Shown here: piece by piece, positions 1 through 8,157 of the stretch
How positions within the stretch are numbered: the first letter of the stretch is position 1
Layout of the letters: every line of letters starts with the position of its first letter
NCBI RefSeq assembly: GCF_013410375.1
Contig: NZ_JACCFL010000001.1
Coordinates: 3,348,001 to 3,412,000, forward strand
Direction of reading: 5' to 3'
Length of the DNA: 64,000 nt
From: Leifsonia shinshuensis
GTDB lineage: Bacteria > Actinomycetota > Actinomycetes > Actinomycetales > Microbacteriaceae
Translations under genes and position numbers: made by a program
Notes under the pieces: model-generated
Told to the model about the DNA's origin: nothing
The model's database searches: none
The model's input: only the letters and a program-made list of their open reading frames with translations

Positions 1-1093
1 TGAGCGCGCTCAGCGCCTCGCTCAGCTCTCGGGCGAGGATGGTCCGCCCGCGCTGCACCAGCCACGCCGTGAGCGGCTCCAGCAAGGCGAGCGCCTCCCC
101 CTCGGCGGGAATGCGCGCGGCGCCGGCCTGCCAGATGGTCCGGAACGCCGGCGCGTAGGTCGGGTCGGGCTCCAGCGCCGTCTCCTCGACGCCGTGGCCC
201 ATCGCCGCGAACGCCTCGACCGCCGCATCGAGCGCCGACCGGGCCTCGGGCGAGATCACGATGTCGTAGGCGTCGTCCCAGGCAGAGGTCGTCATGACGC
301 CCAGCTGGAACCGGCCCTCCCCGCGGATCGCCGTGCCGAGGAACGGCCCGTCGTCCTCGTAGGGCGCGCGCAGTGTGTAGTGGTGGTCGATGCGGCCGCC
401 GACCTTCGCGATCATCCCGTCCAGCAGCAGGGCGGCGTCGGTGGTGGTCCGGGCGAGCGGGCCGTCCACGACGAGTCCCGCGAGCGAGTCGATCCCGCTG
501 CCGGCGGGGACGAGGCCGCGCGACGGCTTCAGCCCGACCAGGCCGCAGGCGGCGGCCGGGATGCGGATCGAGCCGCCGCCGTCGGAGCCGGGCGCGAACG
601 GCAGCATCCCGCTCGCCACCGCGACGGCCGCTCCCCCGCTCGACCCGCCGGCGCCGAGTCCGGAGTCCCAGGGGTTGCGGGCGGGCGGGGCCGCGAGCGA
701 CTCGGTGTAGGCGGGGAGGCCGAACTCCGGGGCGTTGGTCTTGCCCAGGCTCACCGCGCCCGCGGCGTCCAGGGTCTCCACGATCTCGTCGGAGCGGTCG
801 GGGACGAAGCCCGCCATCACCCGGGAGCCGAAGCCGGCGGGGACGCCCGCGCGCAGCCAGAGGTCCTTGTCGCCTGAGGGCAGACCCCACAGCGGAGCGG
901 TCTTCGGCACCCGCTCGGCGACCTCGTCCGCCCGTTCCAGCGCGCGCTCGCGCGTGACGGTGACGAACGCGCCAAGCTGCGGGTTCAGCCGCTCGATGCG
1001 GTCCAGGTAGTGGGTGGCCAGCTCCCGGGGCGACACCCGCCCTGCCTGCAGTTCCTGCCACAACGCCAGCGCCGTCATCTCATGGAGTTCCAC
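1..1093 (-). CDS. Amidase signature family protein (3' end outside window)
   Basis: Amidase-signature enzyme, hydrolysing an amide bond; the substrate cannot be told. Reading leftward from a GTG at 1093 the frame stays open to the window edge (about 364 codons), so the C-terminus is missing. The signature Ser-cisSer-Lys machinery is visible: a Lys in a SGDKDLW context near residue 70, the Gly/Ser-rich stretch GAGGSSGGAAVAV, then GSDGGGSIRIPAA with the nucleophilic Ser. An in-frame ATG at 1078 is an alternative start. The gene is transcribed away from the GntR/ABC operon and shares the roughly 90 bp intergenic region with it. GatA and other amidase-family members look alike at this level, but the absence of gatB/gatC nearby argues for a stand-alone amidase. 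Confidence 0.85.
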   Translation of the reverse strand, partial: MELHEMTALALWQELQAGRVSPRELATHYLDRIERLNPQLGAFVTVTRERALERADEVAERVPKTAPLWGLPSGDKDLWLRAGVPAGFGSRVMAGFVPDRSDEIVETLDAAGAVSLGKTNAPEFGLPAYTESLAAPPARNPWDSGLGAGGSSGGAAVAVASGMLPFAPGSDGGGSIRIPAAACGLVGLKPSRGLVPAGSGIDSLAGLVVDGPLARTTTDAALLLDGMIAKVGGRIDHHYTLRAPYEDDGPFLGTAIRGEGRFQLGVMTTSAWDDAYDIVISPEARSALDAAVEAFAAMGHGVEETALEPDPTYAPAFRTIWQAGAARIPAEGEALALLEPLTAWLVQRGRTILARELSEALSAL

Positions 1094-1123
1094 GGGTCCA
1101 CGCTATGCCCTCGAGACAGAGCC

Positions 1124-1167
1124 TTGACAAAATAGAAGCATTGTTGCTTACTTAGTTACATGACTAA
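1124..1167 (+). promoter_or_regulatory. Promoter with two palindromic operators for the GntR-ABC operon
   Basis: A perfect -35 hexamer TTGACA (1124-1129) lies 18-19 nt before an AT-rich -10 region (TTACTT/TACTTA, 1148-1154). Between them is the inverted repeat AAGCA-TTGT-TGCTT (1136-1149). Overlapping the -10/start region is a second one, TTAGT-TACATG-ACTAA (1152-1167). Their placement is typical of repressor operators, and the first gene downstream encodes a GntR/YtrA regulator, so autoregulation is inferred. The spot is strikingly AT-rich for this genome. Confidence 0.75.
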
Positions 1168-1185
1168 TGAACCCATGAGGTTCGG

Positions 1186-1548
1186 ATGATCGAAGAAGGC
1201 AAGCCGATCTTCGTCCAGATCGCCGAGCAGATCGAGAACGACATCATCGACGGCGTCTACCCGCCCGAGACCCAGGTGCCGTCCACGAACGAGTTCGCGG
1301 CCTTCTACCGGATCAACCCGGCCACGGCCGGCAAAGGCGTCAACCTCCTCGTCGACGAGGGGATCCTCTACAAGAAACGAGGCATCGGCATGTTCGTCTC
1401 CGACGGCGCGCGCGAACGGCTCGTCGCCAAACGGCGCGACGCCTTCCGCGACGAATACCTCCGGCCCCTGCTCGCCGAGGCGGCGAAGCTCGGGATCGGC
1501 CCCGACCAGCTCAGCCAGATGATCCAGAAGGAAGGTGTCAGCGCATGA
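1186..1548 (+). CDS. GntR-family transcriptional regulator (YtrA type)
   Basis: Short (120 aa) GntR regulator of the YtrA subfamily: an N-terminal winged helix-turn-helix (about residues 7-75, PIFVQIAEQIENDIIDG and the recognition helix NPATAGKGVNLLVDEG) followed by a short helical tail instead of a ligand-binding domain. YtrA proteins usually repress the ABC transporter operon they sit in. The start is chosen because GAGG lies 5 nt upstream. The stop overlaps the ATPase start by 4 nt (ATGA), so [11 protein letters not shown] is coupled. Two palindromes in the promoter are probable operators. The inducer is unknown; YtrA operons often answer to cell-envelope stress, but nothing in the sequence shows that here. 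Confidence 0.9.
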   Translation: MIEEGKPIFVQIAEQIENDIIDGVYPPETQVPSTNEFAAFYRINPATAGKGVNLLVDEGILYKKRGIGMFVSDGARERLVAKRRDAFRDEYLRPLLAEAAKLGIGPDQLSQMIQKEGVSA

Positions 1549-2462
1549 GCCAGGCCCCCGCCCCGACCTCCATCGCTCCAGCGGTGCAGGTGTCGGGGGT
1601 GACCAAGCGGTTCGGATCGTTCACCGCGATCGACGACGTCTCCGTCACCATCAAGCCCGGCCGCATCCACGGCCTCCTCGGCCGCAACGGCGCAGGCAAG
1701 ACCACGCTGATGCAGCTCATCACCGGACAGGACTTCGTCACGGCCGGCGACATCCGGGTCTTCGGCGAGAAGCCCACCGAGAACGCGCACGTCCTGAAGA
1801 GCATCTGCTTCATCAAGGAGAGCCAGCGCTACCCGGAGGACTTCCAGCCCCGGCACGTCTTCCGCAGTGCGCCGTGGTTCTTCGAGAACTGGGACGCGGA
1901 CTTCGCCGACCGTCTGATCGAGGAGTTCCGGCTCCCGCTGAACCGGCGGATCAAGAAGCTCTCCCGCGGGCAGCTCTCCGCCGTCGGCGTCATCGTCGGC
2001 CTGGCCTCCCGCGCCCCGCTGACGTTCTTCGACGAGCCGTACCTGGGGCTCGACGCGGTCGCCCGGCAGCTGTTCTACGACCGGCTCCTGGAGGACTTCG
2101 CGGAGCACCCGCGCACGGTCGTCCTCTCCACCCACCTGATCGACGAGGTCGCCAACCTCCTCGAGCACGTCATCGTCATCGATCAGGGTCGCATCCTGAT
2201 GGACGACGACGCCGAGACCCTGCGCACGTCGGCGACCACCGTGGTCGGCCCGCGCGGCGCCGTGGACGCCTTCGTCGCGCGCCGCGAGGTGCTGCACCGC
2301 GACGGGATCGGCGGCCTGGCCTCCGTGACCGTCTCCGGGCTCGGAAGCGCCGAGCGCGCCGAGGCCGCCGCCGCGGGATTGGAGCTGGCCCCGGTCTCCC
2401 TCCAGCAACTCATCGTCCGCAAGACCAACGTCCGTGAGACAGAATTCGAGCAGAGCGCATGA
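1545..2462 (+). CDS. ABC transporter ATP-binding protein
   Basis: ATPase of a drug/lipid-type ABC exporter (305 aa). Walker A GRNGAGKTT near residue 47, signature LSRGQL near 142, Walker B LTFFDEP near 163 with D-loop GLD, and switch His in LSTHLID near 193. The signature reads SRGQ rather than the usual SGGQ, as is common in YtrA-operon ATPases. The C-terminal 80 residues form an accessory domain. It lies between the GntR regulator (4 nt overlap) and the membrane subunit (4 nt overlap) and must work with that permease. Substrate unknown; antimicrobial-peptide or envelope-stress defence is a family-based guess. Confidence 0.9.
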   Translation: MSQAPAPTSIAPAVQVSGVTKRFGSFTAIDDVSVTIKPGRIHGLLGRNGAGKTTLMQLITGQDFVTAGDIRVFGEKPTENAHVLKSICFIKESQRYPEDFQPRHVFRSAPWFFENWDADFADRLIEEFRLPLNRRIKKLSRGQLSAVGVIVGLASRAPLTFFDEPYLGLDAVARQLFYDRLLEDFAEHPRTVVLSTHLIDEVANLLEHVIVIDQGRILMDDDAETLRTSATTVVGPRGAVDAFVARREVLHRDGIGGLASVTVSGLGSAERAEAAAAGLELAPVSLQQLIVRKTNVRETEFEQSA

Positions 2463-3241
2463 CCACCCTCTCGCAGACCCCCGGCGCGCCGGCACTGCAC
2501 ACCTCCCCGGGCGCCGCCGCGCGCACCTGGCGCATCGTCCGGCTGAACCTCGTCAACAAGTGGACGACGATCTACGTGCCGGTGATGATCATGTTCTTCA
2601 TCTGGCTGGTGAACTGGCTGATCTGGTGGATCATCTGGGGCGCCACCGCCCCGGCCGACCGCGCGAAGGCGCTGGACGGCACGCAATGGAGCGGCGGAGC
2701 GTTCTACATCTTCGTCTACATGCTGGTGGTCGGCATCCAGGTCATCTCGGCCACCTTCCCGTTCGCGCTCGGCTACAGCGTGACGCGGCGCGACTTCTCC
2801 CTCGGCTCCGGCCTCACCTTCCTGCTGCTGTCGGCCGGCTACGCGCTGGGCTTCGCGGTGCTGTCGATGGTCGAGGAGTGGACGAACGGCTGGGGACTCG
2901 GCGGCCACCTGTTCACGTCGGTGTACTTCGCGGGCGAGTCGTTCGCGGGGCGGCTGTTCATCGTCTTCAGCGGGATGCTGTTCTTCTTCGCGATCGGGGC
3001 GTTCTCGGCGGCACTGTTCATGCGGTGGCGGCTGTACGGAGTGCTCGCGGTGGTCGCGGCGCTGGTGCTGCTCCTCGTCGGCGGCGCCGCGCTGATCACC
3101 TTCACCGCCAGCTGGCCGGCGGTCGGCGCCTGGTTCGCCGCCAACGGACCGCTCGGGGTCACGGCGTGGCTGCTGGTCCCGACGGCGCTGGCCGCGCTGG
3201 CCGGGTTCGCGGTGCTCGGGAGGGCGACGCCACGGAGTTGA
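2459..3241 (+). CDS. ABC transporter membrane subunit
   Basis: Integral membrane protein of 260 aa with about six hydrophobic segments: near residues 36-60, 80-105, 120-140, 160-185, 190-215 and 230-250. The N-terminal 25 residues are polar and cytoplasmic. It starts in an ATGA overlap with the ATPase gene and is the last gene of the operon, so it is the transmembrane partner of that ATPase. I do not recognise a specific named family. A strong hairpin 35 nt downstream ends the operon. Confidence 0.8.
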   Translation: MTTLSQTPGAPALHTSPGAAARTWRIVRLNLVNKWTTIYVPVMIMFFIWLVNWLIWWIIWGATAPADRAKALDGTQWSGGAFYIFVYMLVVGIQVISATFPFALGYSVTRRDFSLGSGLTFLLLSAGYALGFAVLSMVEEWTNGWGLGGHLFTSVYFAGESFAGRLFIVFSGMLFFFAIGAFSAALFMRWRLYGVLAVVAALVLLLVGGAALITFTASWPAVGAWFAANGPLGVTAWLLVPTALAALAGFAVLGRATPRS

Positions 3242-3275
3242 GGGGAACGGCGCCGCGACGACCGGCGGACATGGA

Positions 3276-3304
3276 CGTGGCCGGGAGCCCTGCTCCCGGC
3301 CACG
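3276..3304 (+). terminator. Hairpin terminator of the GntR-ABC operon
   Basis: Perfect 13 bp stem (left arm CGTGGCCGGGAGC, 3276-3288; right arm 3292-3304) with a CCT loop, followed by a short T-containing stretch. It sits 35 nt after the permease stop. Confidence 0.8.
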
Positions 3305-3424
3305 ATTTGTGCCATCGGCCTCACTCGGCCGACCCGCCACGCGGGCCGTCCGACGATGTCGTCGACGTCAGCCTAGGTCGCCGCGGAACTCCGCGATCGG
3401 ATCCGCAGGAGACTCATAGAAGGC

Positions 3425-4524
3425 TCAGGACAGGTTCGCAATGACTTCGCGCCCAAGCCGCTCGAGCACGGCCGGCGAGGCGCCGGAGAGCTGCAGCCAG
3501 CTGTTCTTCACCTTCACGTCGAGGTACTGGACCGGGCTGCCCGGACCGCTCGGCAGGACGTCCCGGAACGTCGAGAGGTAGGCGGCATCGCCGAGCCCCG
3601 GGACGGGCGTGATGTCGCCCGTGCCCGGCAGGGGTGCGCGCTTGGCGTCGTCGTAGTAGCTCGCGCCTCCCGGAAGCACCGCGATGGCGACGCCGGCCGT
3701 GTTGTCCGACGCGTTGAAGTCCGTCCAGTAGGAGCCGCTGAGCTGGGCGGAGGCGAGCTGCGTGGTCGTGTACTCGCCGCCCTCCTCCTTCGGGGTGTTC
3801 ACAGAGGCGACGCCGAGTGCGGCGGCGATCCGATCGAGCGGGAGGAAGCCGTCCGGCGCGGTGACCCCGCGCAGGCTCCCGCCCGCCGGCTGCCACAGCG
3901 GCGCGGGCGCGCCCAGGCGACCGACGACGGCGGTCGCGTTCGTGAATACCGTTCGGACCGCTGCCTCGTCGAGCGCGGCGCGATCGAGGACCCGCACGCT
4001 CCCGATCACCTGGTAGTCGCCCACGATCGCGCCGAACTCGCAGAACGCGGCCGAGCCGGACCAGTCCAGGCAGCCGAAGTAGTGGTCGTCGTCGACGGGC
4101 ACTCCCGCGGTGTTCGCGAAGACGCCGAAAGCGTCGTTGGCACCGAGCGTCGGGAGCACTCCCACGAACACGTCCGGGGCGAGCCACGGCGTGTCTTTCG
4201 CCGCCTCCCCGCGGTACTCGCAGGTGAGCCCACCGGCTCGCAGGTCCGCGTATTGGACCGCGCCGCGGGTGGCGGGCGTCCACTCATGCTGCTGGACCGC
4301 CGCCCCGGCCGCAGCCGTCGCGGATGCGGCCGAAGGAGGGCGTCGCACGTCGTCGCCACCCGCAGGGCCGGCGCCGACGCCACGGTCGCCGTCGGAGTGG
4401 GAGTGCTCGGCCGGCCGGGCGCCGTCGGCGCGGCCGGGCTCGGTGCGGCGCATGCCGTCAGCAGCCCGAGCAGGACGAGCGCCGCCCCTGATGCGCCGAC
4501 GACCGGCGCGCGAAAAACCTTCAT
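3425..4524 (-). CDS. Putative lipoprotein with an apparent +/-1 frameshift
   Basis: A secreted lipoprotein split over two reading frames. From the ATG at 4524 the protein begins MKVFRAPVV, a hydrophobic core and a lipobox LLTAC (lipid-anchored Cys at about residue 23), then a Pro/Thr/Ala linker ending in TTCDALL. The frame is then lost. The next frame continues smoothly as PSAASATAAAG and runs about 300 more residues to the stop at 3425, with several Cys and a CEYRG motif. Adding one base around 4333-4341 (an AGGAGGG run on the + strand) would join them. The signal peptide and the conserved body therefore belong to one gene, and the break is either a recent mutation or a sequencing error. Function unknown; an extracytoplasmic anchored protein. 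Confidence 0.65.
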
Positions 4525-4614
4525 CGAATCCCGCGACTCGTACCGTGCAGCGCCGTCTGGTCGGTCGCTGCGTGATCGAATCCTAGGGCCGCCTGCGAGA
4601 CAGCGCCGCCGCGT

Positions 4615-4647
4615 ATGCCCGAATCGTGATGAGCATGCCCGAATCGT
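4615..4647. repeat. Intergenic 13-nt direct repeat (2 copies)
   Basis: ATGCCCGAATCGT occurs at 4615-4627 and again at 4635-4647 (20 nt period). It lies between the lipoprotein promoter side and the stop codon of the following leftward gene; the second copy touches that stop codon. Possibly part of the wider pattern of locus-specific repeated motifs at gene ends. Confidence 0.6.
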
Positions 4648-5063
4648 TATGCGCCGTCGTCGCCCAGCTCCTGGAACACCGTCACCTGGAGGTCCGCCGG
4701 CGTCGCCAGGCGCGAGTTCAGCGAGTTCCACGGCGTCACCGTCGGAGGCGCGATCAGCTCGGCGCCGGCCTCCACCAGCCGCGCGGTGACCGTGCGCCCG
4801 TCGTCGACCTCGAACGCCAGCCGGATGCGGGGAGCGACCGGACGGCCGACCTCCACGTCGTCGATCATGGCCTTCTGCTCCGGGTTCGCGAGCTCCAGCG
4901 TCGCCCGGCCGGCGTCGAGGATGGCGACCCGCGCACCGCCGTCGCCGGCGAAGCTGGCCTGCTCGGGCAGCCCGAGCACGTCGCGGAAGAACGCGAGCGC
5001 CTCGTCGTAGTCCTCGGCCTCCACCACGATGCGCAACTGCCGCACCGGTGCTGTGTCGTCCAT
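4647..5063 (-). CDS. VOC (glyoxalase/bleomycin-resistance) family protein
   Basis: 138 aa single VOC fold: RQLRIVVEAEDYDEALAFFRDVLG at the start is the first beta-alpha-beta module, and VTPWNSLNSRLATPADLQVTVFQ near the end is the second. VOC proteins bind a metal and act as lyases, dioxygenases or drug-binding proteins; the substrate cannot be predicted. The start (ATG at 5063) is preceded by a strong GGAGG site about 11 nt upstream. It is divergent from the SMR transporter gene, with only 33 bp between them, so the two may share control. Confidence 0.85.
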   Translation of the reverse strand: MDDTAPVRQLRIVVEAEDYDEALAFFRDVLGLPEQASFAGDGGARVAILDAGRATLELANPEQKAMIDDVEVGRPVAPRIRLAFEVDDGRTVTARLVEAGAELIAPPTVTPWNSLNSRLATPADLQVTVFQELGDDGA

Positions 5064-5084
5064 CCGCTGTGCTCCTCCGATCGA

Positions 5085-5090
5085 TACCGT
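5085..5090 (+). promoter_or_regulatory. -10 element for a leaderless SMR transcript
   Basis: TACCGT ends exactly 6 nt before the GTG start of the SMR gene, placing the transcription start on the first base of the codon. No ribosome binding site is present. Confidence 0.6.
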
Positions 5091-5096
5091 GGTCCC

Positions 5097-5435
5097 GTGC
5101 TGGGTTACATCTTCCTCGCCATCGCCATCGTGACCGAGGTCGTGGCGACGACCTTCCTGAAGTTCACGTCGGGCGACAACCCCAAGTGGTGGGCGTTCGC
5201 GATCGTGGTCGTCGGCTACGTCGCCTCCTTCGTCGCGCTGTCGCAGTCGCTGTCGCGCGGCGTGCCGCTCGGCGTCGCCTACGCGATCTGGTCGGCCGTC
5301 GGAGTCGCCGTCATCGCCGTCATCTCCTGGGTGTTCTTCAAGGAGTCCCTGACCTGGGTGCAGATCCTCGGCCTGGTGCTGCTGATCGGCGGCGTCGGCC
5401 TGCTGGAGCTGGGCGGCCGGCACCCGGCTGCGTGA
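5097..5435 (+). CDS. Small multidrug resistance (SMR) family transporter
   Basis: 112 aa, four transmembrane helices, inner-membrane proton-coupled exporter working as a dimer. The conserved membrane Glu is present in helix 1 (AIAIVTEVVATTFLK, residue about 13). The GVAYAIWSAVGVAV helix 3 signature and the helix 4 LLIGGVGLLELGG dimer region are also visible. SMR members export quaternary ammonium compounds or guanidinium; without the subtype-specific residues I do not choose. The GTG start is supported by the -10 hexamer TACCGT 6 nt upstream. The adjacent divergent gene is a VOC protein, a common companion of small resistance genes. Confidence 0.9.
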   Translation: MLGYIFLAIAIVTEVVATTFLKFTSGDNPKWWAFAIVVVGYVASFVALSQSLSRGVPLGVAYAIWSAVGVAVIAVISWVFFKESLTWVQILGLVLLIGGVGLLELGGRHPAA

Positions 5436-5451
5436 ACCGGCGGCGCCCGCC

Positions 5452-5676
5452 TCAGCCGACGAACGCGGCGAGCGCGTCGTCGATGGTGCGCGCGGGCGAG
5501 ACCCACGCGAACATCGCGCCAGGCCCGTCGGGGACGTAGTCGCCGCCTGCGCCGCGCGTCACGGTTCCCAGCAGTCTCCCGCGGCCGGGCTCGGCGTCCT
5601 CGTCCTCGTAGGAGTGGTCGTAGACGGTGAACAGGTCGCCGTCCTCGTAGACGGACAGGTCTTCCAGCAGCGGCAT
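5452..5676 (-). CDS. Small hypothetical acidic protein
   Basis: 74 aa, soluble, acidic, rich in Asp and Glu (HSYEDEDAEPGRG), with no recognisable domain. The sequence reads like a short beta-rich fold (DGDLFTVYDHSYED, then RGRLLGTVTRG). It starts one nucleotide after the stop of the EXPERA gene, so the two are surely [12 protein letters not shown]. Its conservation and function are unknown to me. Confidence 0.65.
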   Translation of the reverse strand: MPLLEDLSVYEDGDLFTVYDHSYEDEDAEPGRGRLLGTVTRGAGGDYVPDGPGAMFAWVSPARTIDDALAAFVG

Positions 5677-5677
5677 C

Positions 5678-6226
5678 TCAGAACCTCCTGGTGAACGGCA
5701 TCGGCTTGCGCATCCGGATGAGCAGCAGCAGCGGCACCAGCACGTAGGGGCCGTTGTAGAGCAGGAAGACGACCGGGTTCGGGGTGCGCTCCCCCACCGG
5801 CCCGAAGAACTCGACGCCGAAGATCGGGATGGCCGTCAGGCTGATGATCATCGTCGCGTAGATCACGCAGTAGAGCTGGATCCAGTTGAGCCCCTTGACC
5901 AGGCACACGATGAGCAGGATGTAGAACGGCAGGTACACGAACGCGCTCGTGCCGGTGATGAACCGCAGCCACAGCGCCTCGTGCTGGTACAGCGGGTCGT
6001 ACTGCGACGAGTAAGTGTAGTTCCACTGCGCGAGGATGTTGGTCGTCGTCGCGGTCTGCGGGATCCCGAGCGTCGGGATGGCGTCGCTGATGACGCAGGT
6101 CAGGCTGAACAGCGAGAACATCACGACGAAGAAGATGTCGAACGGACGCTTTCGGAGCGGGAGGTTCGCGGGCGTCGCCGGGGCGGCGGAGGCGACCTCG
6201 CCGGGGTGCGGGGTGGCGGTGGTCAC
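5678..6226 (-). CDS. EXPERA-domain (TMEM97/EBP-like) membrane protein
   Basis: About 182 aa with four membrane helices. The pattern of an N-terminal helix followed by DPLYQHEALWLRF, the helix pair TSAFVYLPFYILLIVCLV and CVIYATMIISLTAIPIFGVE, and the final GPYVLVPLLLLIRM resembles the EXPERA fold of TMEM97 and sterol isomerases. In bacteria the role is unknown; sterol or lipid binding is only a family inference. The GTG at 6226 is preferred over the upstream GTG at 6235 because TAGGGT lies 7 nt before it, matching the local leaderless pattern. Followed after 1 nt by a small acidic protein gene. Confidence 0.7.
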   Translation of the reverse strand: MTTATPHPGEVASAAPATPANLPLRKRPFDIFFVVMFSLFSLTCVISDAIPTLGIPQTATTTNILAQWNYTYSSQYDPLYQHEALWLRFITGTSAFVYLPFYILLIVCLVKGLNWIQLYCVIYATMIISLTAIPIFGVEFFGPVGERTPNPVVFLLYNGPYVLVPLLLLIRMRKPMPFTRRF

Positions 6227-6269
6227 GGACCACACCCTAGCGGCGCGGCCGGCCGACTTGAAGGATCGG

Positions 6270-6848
6270 CTACTTCAGCGACTTCTGCATCAGCACCGTC
6301 CCCAGCCAGCGGTCGAACTTGTAGCCGACGCGGCCCATGCGGCCGATCTCGGTGAAGCCGAAGTTCTCGTGCATCTTGATCGAGGCCTCGGCGCCCTTGT
6401 CGGCGATGACCGCGATCATCTCCTTCAGGCCGGCCGCCTTCGAGCGGTCGATCAGTTCCTGCATCAGGATCGGGCCGAGGCCCTTGCCGGTGGACGCCGC
6501 GCCCAGGTAGATCGAGTTCTCGACCGTGAAACGGTAGGCGCGCTTCTGCTTCCACGGCGACACCAGGGCGTAGCCGAGGATCTGCCCGCTGGGCGACTCG
6601 GCCACGATGAACGGCATCCCGAGCTTGTGCAGGTACGCGAACTTGCTCTTCCACTCCCTCAGCGTCATGGCGTCCTCGTCGAAGGTGACGGTGCTGTTCG
6701 CGACGTAGTGGTTGTAGATCTCACGGACGTGCGGGAGGTCCTCCGCGCGCGCCTCGCGGATGCTGTACTCGAACGGCGCCTCCGCGGGCTCCGGCTTGCG
6801 CAGGTGCCGCGGCAGCACCCGGCGTGTCTCGTATTCCTCTTCCAGCAC
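6270..6848 (-). CDS. GNAT-family N-acetyltransferase (phosphinothricin-acetyltransferase-like)
   Basis: 192 aa. Residues about 27-190 form a GNAT fold of the Pat/YncA group: IREARAEDLPHVREIYNHYV at the start, SIYLGAASTGKGLGPILMQEL as the acetyl-CoA pyrophosphate loop (variant of Q/RxxGxG/A), and ENFGFTEIGRMGRVGYKFD near the end, typical of phosphinothricin and methionine sulfoximine acetyltransferases. It acetylates an amine, possibly on an amino acid analogue. The start GTG at 6848 has TACCCT 6 nt upstream. The N-terminal 25 residues (MLEEEYETRRVLPRHLRK) are a polar extension not usual in the family. Confidence 0.85.
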   Translation of the reverse strand: MLEEEYETRRVLPRHLRKPEPAEAPFEYSIREARAEDLPHVREIYNHYVANSTVTFDEDAMTLREWKSKFAYLHKLGMPFIVAESPSGQILGYALVSPWKQKRAYRFTVENSIYLGAASTGKGLGPILMQELIDRSKAAGLKEMIAVIADKGAEASIKMHENFGFTEIGRMGRVGYKFDRWLGTVLMQKSLK

Positions 6849-6883
6849 CGTTCCAGGGTACGTCGTCGCACGTTTCGGCGGCG

Positions 6884-7576
6884 TTACGGTTCCAGCGACC
6901 AGTCCACCGGCTTCTCGCCCGCCCGCTCCAGCAGGGCGTTCGCGCGGGAGAACGGGCGCGACCCGAAGAAGCCGCGGGACGCCGACAGCGGGCTCGGGTG
7001 CGGGGACTCGATGACCGGGTTGCCGCCGAGCATCGGCTTCAGGGTGGCGGCGTCCCTCCCCCAGAGGATGCTCACGAACGGGCGGCCGCGCGCGACCAGG
7101 GCGCGGATCGCGTGCTCGGTCACGGGCTCCCAGCCCTTGCCGCGGTGCGAGGCGGGAGCGCCCGGACGCACGGTCAGCACCCTGTTCAGGAGCATCACGC
7201 CGTGGCCGGCCCAGGCGCTCAGATCGCCGTGCGGCGGCGGGACCACGCCGAGGTCGTCGCGCAGCTCGCGGTAGATGTTCTGCAGGCTGCGCGGGATCGG
7301 GCGCACGTGGCGCTCGACCGCGAACGAGAGGCCGATCGGGTGCCCCGGCGTCGGGTACGGGTCCTGCCCGACGATCAGCACCCGCACGTCCGCGAACGGC
7401 GCGCGGAACGCCCGCAGCACGTTGTCGCCGGCGGGCAGATACGGCCTCCCCGCCGCGACCTCGGCGCGCAGGAAGTCGCCCATCCCGGCGATGCGGTCGG
7501 CGACCGGGGCGAGCGCTTGCGCCCAGCCCGGATCCATCGACCCGTCGGCGGCGAGCTCCGCCAGCGTCTTCACCAT
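6884..7576 (-). CDS. ung: Uracil-DNA glycosylase (family 1)
   Basis: Removes uracil from DNA, the first step of base-excision repair. The 230 aa protein carries the family-1 motifs: [19 protein letters not shown] (catalytic water-activating Asp), [11 protein letters not shown], and the DNA-intercalating [13 protein letters not shown] loop with catalytic His. Length is normal for Ung. The ATG at 7576 is chosen because the family N-terminus begins there; upstream codons run into the preceding gene. It lies 17 nt after the stop of the phosphoribosyltransferase gene, in the same direction, so the two are probably co-transcribed. Confidence 0.95.
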   Translation of the reverse strand: MVKTLAELAADGSMDPGWAQALAPVADRIAGMGDFLRAEVAAGRPYLPAGDNVLRAFRAPFADVRVLIVGQDPYPTPGHPIGLSFAVERHVRPIPRSLQNIYRELRDDLGVVPPPHGDLSAWAGHGVMLLNRVLTVRPGAPASHRGKGWEPVTEHAIRALVARGRPFVSILWGRDAATLKPMLGGNPVIESPHPSPLSASRGFFGSRPFSRANALLERAGEKPVDWSLEP

Positions 7577-7593
7577 GGGCGCGGCGGTCCCGC

Positions 7594-8115
7594 TCAGTGG
7601 CCGGAGGCCGTCACCGGCGGCAGCGCCGACCACGGGAACGTGATCCACCGGTCCGTGCGGCGCCAGACGAAGTCGGGGTCCAGGACGGTGCGCGGCTTGG
7701 AGTACAGGCACACCGTGCGCACGTCGGCGCCGGAGGCCGCGATCAGGTCGACGACCATCGCCAGGGTGCGGCCGGAGTCGGAGACGTCGTCCACCAGCAG
7801 CACGCGCTTGGCCTCCAGGGCGGAGGAGTCGAGCATCGGCGGGAGGAGGACCGGCTCGGGCAGCCGGGTGTCGACGCCGGTGTAGAACTCGACGTTCAGG
7901 GCGCCGCAGGCCTTGATGCCGAGGGCGTAGGAGATGGCGCCGGCGAGCAGGAGGCCGCCGCGCGCGATGGCCACGACCATGTCGGGCTCGAAGCCGGACT
8001 CGACCACCTCACCCGCCAGGTGACGGGCCGCGTCGCCGAACTCGAGCCAGCCCAGGACCTCCCGTTCCGTCTCTTCGAGGACGTCTGCACCTGAATCGTC
8101 GAGTTCGCTGGCCAC
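7594..8115 (-). CDS. Phosphoribosyltransferase (purine PRT-like)
   Basis: 173 aa type I phosphoribosyltransferase; the PRPP-binding loop is [14 protein letters not shown] (about residues 105-118). An earlier [15 protein letters not shown] segment matches the Gpt/xanthine-guanine group, which salvages purine bases with PRPP. Base specificity cannot be read. The GTG at 8115 is supported by TACGGT 6 nt upstream (8127-8122), a leaderless arrangement; long upstream extensions of the frame are artefacts of high GC. Divergent from the MFS gene, whose own -10 is only 18 bp away. Confidence 0.85.
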   Translation of the reverse strand: MASELDDSGADVLEETEREVLGWLEFGDAARHLAGEVVESGFEPDMVVAIARGGLLLAGAISYALGIKACGALNVEFYTGVDTRLPEPVLLPPMLDSSALEAKRVLLVDDVSDSGRTLAMVVDLIAASGADVRTVCLYSKPRTVLDPDFVWRRTDRWITFPWSALPPVTASGH

Positions 8116-8157
8116 ACATCTACCGTACAAGGGCACGGCAGGTGCTAGCATCCGCGC

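Noticed and set aside
4333..4341. Programmed ribosomal frameshift in the lipoprotein gene
   Set aside because: No slippery heptamer with downstream pseudoknot is apparent; a simple indel explains the break better.
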